Source: Gossypium raimondii
Taxonomy: Eukaryota; Streptophyta; Magnoliopsida; Malvales; Malvaceae
DNA: 64,000 nt
Direction: 5' to 3'
NCBI RefSeq assembly: GCF_025698545.1
Contig: NC_068569.1
Span: 4,650,001 to 4,714,000 of the forward strand
In this document: piece by piece, positions 25,722 to 35,925 of the stretch
Position numbering within the stretch: the stretch's first letter is position 1
Layout: each line of letters opens with the position of its first letter
Notes under the pieces: generated by a model
The model's input: only the letters and a program-made list of their open reading frames with translations
Databases searched by the model: none
Told to the model about the DNA's origin: nothing
Translations under genes and position numbers: made by a program

Positions 25722-26936
25722 GTTTTTGAAGCTAATTGAGAAGAAAATCTTCGAGTTAGCTGTCAAATCAAAGCATAATTCATATGATAGCAAGATTGGC
25801 ACAAGACTGAAATAATCAATACACCACTACTTCATATGTGGGATTCTTCTCTGCTCTTTTCTACCCATACATCATTTAAGAAAATAAAATGTTTGCTGCA
25901 ATTTATGTACAGTGATATAAAGTTATGGTTTCGTGTGAAGTTGTAACACCTTCAAATAGTAAAACACGTATCTCTTTCTTGAATTAAAAAAAATTAATGG
26001 ATAAATTGGCTCTCAATCATTTCAGTGAAAAACGGAAGCCCAAAGTTGCCAATTGGGTACATGACAACCCATATTTAATCCTGAATCTTTTTTATTCATT
26101 TAATTATTCTCTTGAGAATATGTATGAATAATATCTTGCTCCCCATTCTCCTCATTGGAAGTCAAGGGTCAAGCACATAGGCAGGCCTAGTAATGACTTT
26201 TGACGTTGACTTGGGGGTGTCATTACTTTGCCAAGTTTACATTGAATCTATCCCTCTGGCTGAGTCCACTCAAAGTAATATCTTTTTGATAATGGGTAGG
26301 GTAAGAGCTGTTTAAAGATTATATCAATTGAAATCTTGAATACATTTGTTTTAGCACTTTACCTGTTGTTTAACCCACAAATAATATATATTATAGAAAT
26401 ACAAGTAATTTTTTTTATGGAAAAAAAAAAACACAAGTGATACCAAAGTCAAGTTTTAATATTAAACGAATTGAATTAATTTGAATAATTTTAGTGTTCG
26501 TATTTTTAAAAATTTTGAAATTTTAGTTTTAATCAAGCGTAGTAGCTAATCTATTTGGTAAAATTTTACTATAAGTCTTGTATTATCGTAGAATTGTATA
26601 TTTAGTCTATGTTTTCTAATTGGGTCATTTTAGTCGCTTTATTTTATGAATTTTAGTCTTAATGCAAACAATAATGTTAAATCTATTAGCTAATTTTTAT
26701 GTGAGGAATATATGAAGTAGTAAAATGATATGGTATTACACATGCCATAATATGTTGGTCGCATCAAAATTCTCAAAATACAAAATTTGAAAGTGATCAA
26801 AGTATAAGGATTTAAATCCATAATTTACCCCATAGCTTAGGGGCTAATAGTAGAGTTTAAGTTAAGTGTTATGAATTTTATTTGTTTTCGTCCTCAAAAG
26901 TTTTCATTTCTATAAAACTTTATGTGCTAACCTTTT

Positions 26937-27395
26937 AAAATTTACGGTAAATTGGTCACTAAATTATTAGTAAATTTACATTTTGGTCAATTAATTTTAA
27001 AAAGTTATAAAATATTAATGAACTATTCGGAAGTTTTTTATTTAAACCATTGGACGGTTAAGCTTTTTTTTTAAAGAAAAAAATTGACTAGCGAGCTTCA
27101 AGCGACGATTTAATGATCAATACAGTGGATCAATATCCATTAATACCTTAGTTTCAATTCGATTTCGGTTAGCGTTGGAGAACGGAGAAAAAAATTGCTT
27201 AGATTTTGGTTTAAAGATTCATTGCGTTCAAAGTTATTTCATGAAAAAACTTAATTGTAAAAGAGAAGGAGAAGGAGAGCTTCCGATTGAGAGTTTTCGG
27301 TTGATGCATGTGACTTAAATAAAAACTTTTGAATGATTTAATACCATTTTGTAACTTTTTGAAGTTGAACGATCAAAACATAAATTTATCAATCT
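26937..27395. mobile_element. Possible inverted-repeat MITE, right end eroded
   Basis: The left part (GTAAATTTACATTTTGGTCAA, then AAAAGTTATAAAATATTAATG) is the approximate reverse complement of the right part (CATTTTGTAACTTTTTGAAG, then GATCAAAACATAAATTTAT). The extreme right end expected from the left is not recognisable, so no target duplication could be set. There is no coding capacity. Confidence 0.4.
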
Positions 27396-27661
27396 CTATT
27401 AAAGAAAATAATATTTTTGTTTCACCCTTAAATGCTTTGAAAATTTTTTTTTGGATTAAGATAAATTTATCTTTTCTCTTTCTAAATTTTTATTCACACT
27501 TTTAAATATTATAATTTTAAAAAATTATAATTTAATATAATAAATTTAATCACACTTTTGATTAAAACCTCAATAATTATTATGTCAATTAATATTTTTA
27601 TTCTTATGCTTATGCTCATAAGAAAGAAAAATAGAAGTAGAGACAAAGAATAGTTTTGGAA

Positions 27662-27905
27662 GGTATTTTTATCGCTTGGGAAAAGAGATTTAAACATGTC
27701 GAGGTTGAATGTGATAATGTTGTACTTGTGGATTTACTTTTGTCAAGTGGGGGAGATAATAGCAGATTTGTGGAATTACGCTTCCTGTATCAACTCCTAA
27801 GAAGAAAGTAGAAAGATGGCTAAATGCGTTGCAACAGGAAGTTCAAGTCTGCATATATTTGAAGATCCCTGACTGCAATTCAAAGCTTATTGATTGCTAA
27901 TCGTG
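27662..27905 (+). mobile_element. Fragment of a LINE-type RNase H-like domain
   Basis: In one frame from 27674 the DNA reads AWEKRFKHVEVECDN followed by VVLVDLLLSSGGDN. This matches the E-x-D region of the RVT_3 RNase H domain found at the 3' end of plant LINEs and in related host proteins. The open frame ends at a TAG at about 27810, and the remaining C-terminal similarity is out of context. It is a decayed fragment. A host RNase H-like pseudogene is the alternative. Confidence 0.5.
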
Positions 27906-28332
27906 TCATGTCGATTCCGGACTAAGCTTTAATTTGTTATTTTCGGTTTATGCTGTACTTTTTTACCGAATTTAAAAAAAAACCATTTTATTATTTAATA
28001 CAAATCATAATATTTTATGAATTAGTGTAGTTCATAAAATTCTTTTATTTAATATCTCAGCCCGGCCACTTGTTTCTATTCCTTGCCTCCCCATATTTGG
28101 ACTAAAAATGATTACAAGAATATTTTTTGAGAGAATAATTGCAACAATATAATTAAATAGTGGAGATGCAAAATGTGGATCTTGTTGACGAGATTGTATC
28201 TCCAAGTCCAACCAATTAAAGGATCTAATTATGGTTGACTTTGACTATAATCGCATGTCCAACTTTTGCTTCCCAATAATCTTACCTTTGTGTTGGAAAT
28301 TTGATAATCAATTAAATAACAACTACAAGCAC

Positions 28333-28340
28333 TATAAAAG
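28333..28340 (+). promoter_or_regulatory. Likely TATA box of protease gene 3
   Basis: TATAAAAG lies 83 bases before the ATG at 28416, a usual plant spacing. Confidence 0.5.
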
Positions 28341-28415
28341 TACTGGTATTCACAACATCAATATATATAGGTGAGAAAGAAGCAGCTAGCACATAGGAGT
28401 GGTACAATTTTGTCA

Positions 28416-30075
28416 ATGGCGACTATGATTGTACCAAACTCTATAGCTTTCCAACTTTCTGCTAATTCTCTCTTCTTCCTCTTGCTCATTATCTTCTGCT
28501 CTTCCTGCAAGACTACATTTGCATTCCAAGGGACAAAAAGCAAGTCCTTTCACCATATTCTTCACCTTAATTCTCTACTCCAATCAGCTGCTTGCAACTC
28601 ATCTACCCAAGGTTAATTTCGAAATCGCTTGTTCTTTGTTCTTTCTTTAAAATATATGTTGCATGAAATCAAATATACTTGATTGAAGAAACAAGGATAA
28701 ACAGCTTTGAATTTCAGGTCTTCACCACCAAAAATCATCTTTACAAGTTGTCCACAAGCACGGTCCATGCTCTCCGCTTCATTTAGACAGAGCCAAAACA
28801 CCTCCCACTCATGCGGAGACTTTCTTCCAAGATGAAGGCCGAGTTAGATATATTCAATCCAGGCTAGCCAACAAATCAGGCTCCAAGGCGGATGTGAAGG
28901 TGACTGATGTGGCCAATCTCCCAGCCAAGGATGGCAGAGTGGTGGGCTCAGGGAATTATATAGTCACCGTGGGTGTTGGCACACCAAAGAAACAACTGTC
29001 TCTCATATTTGATACAGGGAGCGATATCACCTGGACACAATGTGAGCCTTGCCTAGGTTATTGCTATCACCAGAGGGATGCCAAATTCGACCCCTCTGTT
29101 TCCTCAACATATTCCAACGTTTCCTGCAACTCGGTACAGTGCAGTTCACTCGTGTCTGCAACAGGTAATAATATAAATAACTAATTGGAATTCAGAGTTT
29201 ACTCTTATAATTGAATAGATTATGACGTGAACCAAATGCTATCAGGTCATCTACCTCTTTGCTCGTTGTCAACATGTGTCTACAGAATTCAATACGGAGA
29301 CTCTTCTTTCTCGACCGGATTCTTTGCCAAAGAAAGGCTTACCTTGACGCCATTTGATGTGTTCGACAACTTTCTTTTCGGTTGTGGTCAAAACAACCAA
29401 GGTCTTTTTGGTGGTGCAGCTGGTTTGTTGGGACTTGGCAGAGATCAGTTATCTTTACCTTCACAAACAGCCAGGAAATACAACAAAATTTTCTCTTATT
29501 GCTTACCATCGTCCTCCAGCTCGATTGGTTTCCTAACTTTGGGCAAATGCAGGAGGTACGGCTCGAAATCCGTAAAATTCACTCCATTATCCACAAGCAT
29601 TCAAGATTCATCGTTTTACGGCCTTGACATTACTGGAATCAGCGTTGGTGGCAAAAGACTATCGATTTCAGCATCGGTTTTCACCACAGCTGGTGCAATC
29701 ATCGACTCTGGAACTGTCATCACACGCTTGCCACCGGATGCTTATGCAGCACTACGGTCTGAATTTCGACAAAGGATGAGACGGTATCGAATGGGTAGAG
29801 AACTTTCAATACTTGACACATGCTATGATTTCAGCAAATACAAATCTGTTAATATTCCAAAGATAAGCTTCTTCTTCCGCGGAGGCGTTAAGTTGACAAT
29901 CCCACTGGTGGGGACTTTGTACGTTGCTAATGTGTCACAGGTATGCCTAGCATTTGCCGCAAACAGCGATGCCAGTGATATAGCGATATTTGGGAATACG
30001 CAGCAGAAAACACTGCAAGTGATATACGATGGTGCTGGAGGAAGGGTTGGCTTTGGTACCAAGGGATGCTATTAA
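28416..30075 (+). CDS. Nepenthesin-type aspartic protease 3 (At5g10770/AED1-like)
   Basis: A secreted A1 aspartic endopeptidase, third in the tandem array. Exons 28416-28611, 28718-29164 and 29246-30075 join in frame to 490 aa. The N-terminal signal sequence has the core FFLLLIIFC at about residues 20-28. The propeptide has VVHKHGPCS. Catalytic aspartates are Asp164 (FDTGSDITWTQC) and about Asp368 (IIDSGTVITRLPP). The flap region is YGDSSFS. The C-terminus is VGFGTKGCY. Intron 1 is only 106 bp against 1.7-2.2 kb in genes 1 and 2, and the first exon encodes a different signal peptide, so this is an older branch of the cluster. Its first exon has a relic copy at 17643-17849. The start is the ATG at 28416. 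A second Met occurs three codons later. Confidence 0.9.
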
Positions 30076-30289
30076 GTTAGTAATCTAATGAAGAAGTGAA
30101 TCTTCAAATAATCTCCACCATCATACAATAATAATGATGGGATTAAGATTGAATAACTATTATTGGCTAAAGCTATCTTTCAGTAGTATTAAGTTTCAAC
30201 ATTTCTGCAACTAGTCTTGCACTCAAATTAAGAAATGATAATAGCAGGGTAAGATTTTGATTAATTTGACTTAACCATGCAATTCCATT

Positions 30290-31440
30290 CTAAAGTACAT
30301 GACATGATGGAACAAGATTTGAAAGTTTACAATTACACCCAATAACTTGGAAAGAATTGAAGGAGCGGGAACTTGGCTCTTATTGCATTTCCACTTGCTT
30401 GGCGTCATGATCCAACCTTGTACGGTCATGTTGGATCATGGCAGGGTAGGGTGTCAAGCGATTACCCATGTCGAAAGCTGTGGCAAAGGGTAGATGAACT
30501 TGGGGAAGGGTAGATATTTTGTATTTAGGATAAGTATCCTCATTTCAAACATTTGTACGTTTCTTGGTAGTATTTCTATAAAAACGTTTCAGCATTTTTG
30601 TAAGGTTGGACAGTCAATAGTTGTTGGGTTCTAGGGTCATTTGAAGGTGCGGCTGCTCAGGAGGCTGAAAGGAATTCAAAATATTATTTTTCAGTTATTA
30701 AGGGGCCCAAATAAATATTACTTTTAACTTTTAAAGGCCAAGAAAAATCTTTTACTCACTTTTAATGGGTCCAAAAAGCTTTTTTTAACTTTTAAGGGGT
30801 CCAAATTTTTTTATTAACTTTTAAGGGACTTAAAAAAAATTTTTTACAAATTTTAAAGAATCTAAAACCTCATTTTATTATTTTTCCTAGAACCCAAAAA
30901 TGTCGATATGGGATCTATTCATCAATGGGTAAGTGAGTATTAAACCCATCTTTTTCTTTGGGGAAACGTGAAGTAATGTGAGAGTACCCAGTACCCACTA
31001 TGCCCGCGGAATCGGACTGTGGTTTAAGACTAACTTGTGGCTTGTTTCTCTTGATAGATTATCGAGATTGTTGGCAAGTCTAAGTGTGTGAAAAGCAGCA
31101 CTCTCTTTACAAATCTCCTCTCGTCTTAGTTTCTTGAAAATTACGGGCAGGTTGAATTTTCTTTCTCTACGTCAACATTCTGCCACTTCAATACTCGGTT
31201 AATATGCTGAAATCGTTGATTCATTGTCTTTTGATTTTGCCCCTCGTCTAGTTCGACATTCTCTCTCGTTTATGGACCCAACGATCGACAAAACTGGATG
31301 CCAAGGATTGGTCTCATCCTTTTGCTTTTTTGACTGGTTCGTGCTTTTACCGCCCTTAATATTATAGTTTGTGGACCCAACTAGAAAGGATCTTTTCTTT
31401 CTGTAAGTTATGAAAATGTTCAACTGACATTAAGTAAAAC
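30290..31440 (-). pseudogene. Gutted copy of the minus-strand aspartic protease locus (flanks only)
   Basis: 30325-30385 matches the 3' flank of protease gene 4 (32230-32285; shared GAAGTTTACAATTA-like and GAAGGAGC.GGAACTTGG words). Right after it, TTGCATTTCCACTTGCT resembles the 5' leader of gene 4 at 33814-33830. Promoter-like words shared with 33960-34100 and 41060-41200 then follow at 31040-31290 (AAGCAGCACTCTCTTTACAA, GACATTCTCTC). The coding region between the two flanks is absent. I infer a tandem duplicate that lost its whole gene body. Confidence 0.5.
30690..30860. repeat. Short degenerate tandem repeat (~36-40 bp unit)
   Basis: Four or so imperfect units share the core TTAACTTTTAAGGGGTCCAA, with poly-T or poly-A spacers. 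Confidence 0.6.
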
Positions 31441-32327
31441 GTACTTCATAAAATATATAAATTGACTTACTATTATACCAATCATATTTAATCTTATGGT
31501 CTTATCTTTAATGCACTCACACACGATATAGACGCTAATCTACCAAGTCAACCAAAGCTTGCAAAATCTAAAATAAAGAATAAAATTTCTTGAAAAAATA
31601 AATAAAACATTCTGTAATTAAATTAATGAGATAGAATCTCCTGCCATCACAAATATCCCTGTATATTTGTTGGGTTAAACATTAATGGCAATAAAACTGA
31701 CACTAATCAGATGGCACTCTGTAACTATGAGCTGTTCAGGCAGCCCCTACATTAAAAGCTGGTCATTGTCTCTTGTTCATCATGACTGCAAAAATGTATA
31801 AAAGTCATCTCATTCACCATTTAGATTTGTATAAACAAGTAACAAAATTAATTGAGATGTGTTGAATTTGATACAGAGAGTGTGGTAAGGGTTGAGATTT
31901 GTATTAACATATAGAATTGAATATGGTAGACGATATATCCAACTGACAAACTCTAAGAAGTAATTCATTGGATATTTTTTGTGGGTTCAAAGTTAATTAT
32001 TGAATACTCAACTTAAAATGATTCATGTTCGTGATCACTAAAACCATAATAAATTCAAGGATTGATAATTCTAAAACAATGTTAAAAATCAAAATACTAT
32101 CACACAGTTTATTTATCTGCTAGACTGTAACATAAAGACTGATTAAAAGGACAAAGATTGATTCCATTTGCAATTCTGCAATTGTAATCTTAAGATTGAT
32201 TAAAACGACGTGAAGGAACAGGATATAGAAGTTTACAATTAAACACAATGACATGGAAAAGTGAAGGAGCAGGAACTTGGGTCTTATATTGTCATCTCAT
32301 CAGCTGAGATTCCTGCAGCATGAAAAG

Positions 32328-33802
32328 TTAGCACTTACCAGGTCCAATTTCCAACCTCTGATCTGGGATGTTAAAGAGCATGTTGAGCTTCTGCTGTTGA
32401 TGATTACCAATGATTGTGACGTCCCCCTCATTCTCTTTTGCAGCAAACGCGAAGCAAACTTGAGACATATCGTCATTGCCTTTCCAGGTAACTGCTGTTT
32501 GGTCCAAATTTACATCCAAGTTTTCAAAATGTAGAACCATCTCGGGTATTGCCAGATTGTCCTGATCCACCAGGTTGTAGCACGCTTTCAGTACTCCATC
32601 ATCAGAAGGATTAGCAGGAGGGAACTCCGACATCAATCTATCGAATTCCTGGCTCAGCTCCGAATAGACTGAGGAAGGAAGATGAGTAATGACAGTTCCT
32701 GAATCTATAATGGTTCCTGGGGATGATAATATACCCGAAGGCACTTCCACTTTTTTCTGGCCTAGTGTTATGGCAATAAGATTTACGAAATAATAGTTGG
32801 CACCAGAAGCCGGGTTTCTTAGAAGCCGTGTGTAAGTACCAGAAAACGGACATTGTTCACGAGCTTTCTCACCAAAATAAACATATCCTGAGTTACTTGA
32901 CGAGGGAAGACAATGACAAAATACTCTTCCAAACAAATTTGCAGTTTGGGTTGCAAGGGAATAGGTTGCAAATTCATCGCCAGAGCTGGCCAGACCTAGG
33001 CCTAGTATCCCATCTGCTTCACCAAAATCCCCGGTTTCCTTATCCGGTACCGCGCATAGGAAAATAAATTCAGGAATTTGGTAATCCTGCCCTATGGAAA
33101 CCGTATCAAGGACAAAAACTCCGCCGGACTTGGATTCGTCCAAGTACGTTTGTGTGTAATTACACCATGGCGAACATGGGGCGTTAGAGTAAGTTGAGGA
33201 AAAAGAAGGATAATACAGCGACGCGTTCTGCTGTTGTGGACAGGGAGACTCCGTACAAGGTTCGCACTGTACCCAGGTTACGTAACTCCCCGTGTCCAAA
33301 GCCAAATTAAAAGATTGTAGAGGTGTGCCAAAACCAACGCTCACCAAAAAATTACCGGCACCTGGTAAGTCGTTTTGAAGATAAGTGTCTGTCGTCCCTT
33401 CCCCTTCCAAACCAATTGTACGCCTATTGTGTAACCTGGAATTCATAGCACGAACCCTGAGATTATCTTGGACCAGAATCTGGCTTGCCACGGCGGATGT
33501 TTTCTTTAGGCCAGATGGGGAGCAGGGTCCGTATTTATGGACCACCCGCAAACCTGTTGTAGTACCTGAAAATTGGGATTTGTTTTATACTGTTATGTTA
33601 ATACAATAATGTTAATCCTCAAAGCTGACTAATAAAAGGCGAGAGTTAGGTAATTACCTGAACAGGAGGGAGGGGCGTGGGACTTGTTACTTTCCACTAC
33701 AGTAGCACCATAACCAAATGCCTTATTCGCATGGAAAGAGAAAAACAGGGTGTAGCACATTAAAATATGGCCAATGGCCATCAACGCTGAGGAACCAGTC
33801 AT
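32328..33802 (-). CDS. Divergent nepenthesin-like aspartic protease 4
   Basis: A secreted A1-family aspartic protease on the opposite strand from genes 1-3. Two exons, 33802-33658 and 33565-32328 on the minus strand, join in frame to 460 aa. There is one short intron (92 bp), at the same place as intron 1 of the others; intron 2 is absent. Residues 1-29 form a signal peptide. The propeptide has VVHKYGPCSP. Catalytic residues are Asp139 in LDTGSYVTWVQC and about Asp336 in IIDSGTVITHLPS. The first motif has Tyr in place of the usual Asp/Ser after DTGS. The flap region reads CNYTQTYLDES rather than the YGDSS of the other three. It ends LEIGPGKC. The catalytic aspartates are kept, so activity is possible, but this copy is clearly the most diverged. 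A TATATATA lies at 33857-33864 on its promoter side. Relic copies lie at 30290-31440 and 39680-41230. Confidence 0.88.
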
Positions 33803-33856
33803 ATTTCTTATGATTGCACTTCCACTTGCTCGCTATCTTATTCCAATTTTAACAGG

Positions 33857-33864
33857 TATATATA
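33857..33864 (-). promoter_or_regulatory. Likely TATA box of protease gene 4
   Basis: TATATATA on the minus strand lies about 55 bases before the ATG. The related relic at 40.9 kb keeps GTATATA at the matching place. Confidence 0.45.
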
Positions 33865-35725
33865 GAATGAGAGATGAAATGAAATCGTGGGACACTATGG
33901 AATTGTTTGCAAGGTCAATAAACCTGAACCTTCTTAATTTGCTTTTGTTGTTTATTTTGACAAGTCTTGGCGTGTGAAGAGAAGCACTCTCTTTAGTCTT
34001 TACAAGTCTCCCCTTTTCGTCTTTTGCTCTGCGGAAATTACGGGCTCCTTACCACACTCTATTCTGTCTTGGTTCAAGTCATTTTTTAAAATTTTAGAAT
34101 TTACTCTCTGTATTTTTATTTTCAGAAATTTAATTCTTTTAATTTTTAGATTAAAATTTTCAATTCCAACTATCATGGTTAATAATTTTTTTATTAAATT
34201 TATTGTGACATTTCGAGATAAAAAAATAATTCAGATAATCATGTAATTAAAAAAATGCATTGTATTTAATTTTAATTTAATAAGAAATTTTATAAGTGTT
34301 AATCGTTGGACTTAAATTTCATGAAACAAAAACAAAAGGATTAAATTCCGAATATTCAAAAACTGCAGGGACTTATAACAGATTTTAACCTTGCGCCGCT
34401 TCAATACTATTAATATACCAAAATCGTTCTCATTGTCTTTTGATTTTGGCCCTTCAACGACGACCAAGTGTTGAATCGAAGGAATCGACTTTTTATTAAT
34501 CTTAATAATATTGACCGATAATTACGTTTATATTAATTGAACCGAAATAATTGTAATAAATTTGATTAGTTTTGTTTTAATGGAGCAAAATTAACTCTTC
34601 CGCATGTTTTAATAATTAATTATATAAAATATCAAAACAAATCAAAATCTAAAAGCAAAACATACCAAATTTATTAATAAGAACCGATAACCAAATATCA
34701 AATTTAAATATATTCCTTGTATTAAGAATCAATTTGTATTTTCTTTTCATAAAAATTAAATGGATAAATTAATTTTGTATAATATATTAAAGAGAAAATT
34801 ATTTTTTATGTCAAAAATTTCATCCAAATTCTAATGTTAAAATTTGCCTTGACTAACAAAATAATCAAGCAGATCATACCTGGACCTCATTTTGACATAA
34901 AGACTACTTTTAATTGTAAAAATTAATATAATTTTTAACGAGCGACCAGTTTGACATAAGGATTAATTTACTCGTTTTTTAATAAAATAAAATAAAATAC
35001 AATCGACTATTAAACTGAATAATATTTTATAAGTGACAGTATAATATTATAAAATGTTTAGAATTATAATTTCACTTTTCAATTTTTAATCTTCATTGTT
35101 TTAATCACCGCAAAATCGATGTAAATAAATTAGTTATATTATAAATGCATAAAATAATAATAATATGTTTTTTCAATTATAAAATCAATGTTGTATATGT
35201 ACCTCCTTTTTGGGTAGGTTTCTTTTTCGTATTTTCTTGTTTGAAACCTCTCTAGATAATGAGAGAAAACATGTTGTGGCAAATACATCAACTCATCCAT
35301 TTCTAATATATTTAGATTAATTTATATAGTAGTCGCTGAATTATTTTAAAGTTGTAAATTACCTTTAACAATTATAAAATCATAATCATAAGAAAAACAT
35401 ATGTAATTAAAACATACTATTGTAAAGTGAAACTTTTACATTAGACAATATAATAATAGAGTTTTCTTCAAAATTATTCTTTAAAAATTACCCCTCATTC
35501 TCGGCAAGATCTCCCCATAATATTAAAATATATATAAATTAAAAATAAAAAATTAGAAAATTATATAAAATTAAAATAAAACAATAAAATACTAAAAACA
35601 TAAAATTAATAAAAATAATAATAAAAATAGGTATACTATAATATTATCTAACCATCAATCAAAATATTTTTTATCTCCTTCTTGTGCCATTATTATTCAA
35701 ATATGATACGACCATTACATTAATG

Positions 35726-35728
<3 letters not shown>

Positions 35729-35759
<31 letters not shown>
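35729..35759. repeat. (AT)n microsatellite
   Basis: An AT dinucleotide run of about 31 bases. Confidence 0.9.
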
Positions 35760-35762
<3 letters not shown>

Positions 35763-35925
35763 TTTAACTTGTTAATGGTAACAATCTTCCTTATTTTTAC
35801 TAACAATTTTTATACTCAACCCGATTGAACATGACTAATTATTGTTATAAAGCTAAACTTAAATTTTAATTGATATATAATTTTAATATTTTTTTTCTTT
35901 ATTATGCTTAGAATTCTATTCAAAT

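Larger units (their letters stand above)
25722..28332. other. Intergenic DNA between protease genes 2 and 3
   Basis: It contains the duplicated 3' flank of gene 2 to about 26290, then repeat-derived DNA. There is a probable inverted-repeat element at 26937-27395 and an RNase H-like fragment at 27662-27905. No host gene was found. Confidence 0.5.
30076..32327. other. Region between protease gene 3 and the minus-strand protease
   Basis: It holds the 3' flank of gene 3, then a gutted copy of the minus-strand protease locus (30290-31440) with a small tandem repeat inside it, then the 3' flank of the intact minus-strand gene from about 32036. Confidence 0.5.
33803..35920. other. AT-rich intergenic DNA upstream of protease gene 4
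   Basis: The first ~650 bases are the promoter side of gene 4 and are partly duplicated at 31040-31290 and 41000-41230. The rest is AT-rich with no recognisable gene. It includes an (AT)n tract at 35729-35759. Confidence 0.5.

Noticed and set aside
12860-33802. Reading the aspartic protease genes as retroelement proteases
   Set aside because: They have signal peptides, two aspartic lobes (DTG and DSG) and host-type introns. Retroelement proteases are short, single-lobe and lie beside reverse transcriptase, which is absent here.
9524-35759. Several (AT)n tracts as possible origins or regulatory sites
   Set aside because: Simple microsatellites are common in AT-rich plant intergenic DNA. Nothing else supports a function.
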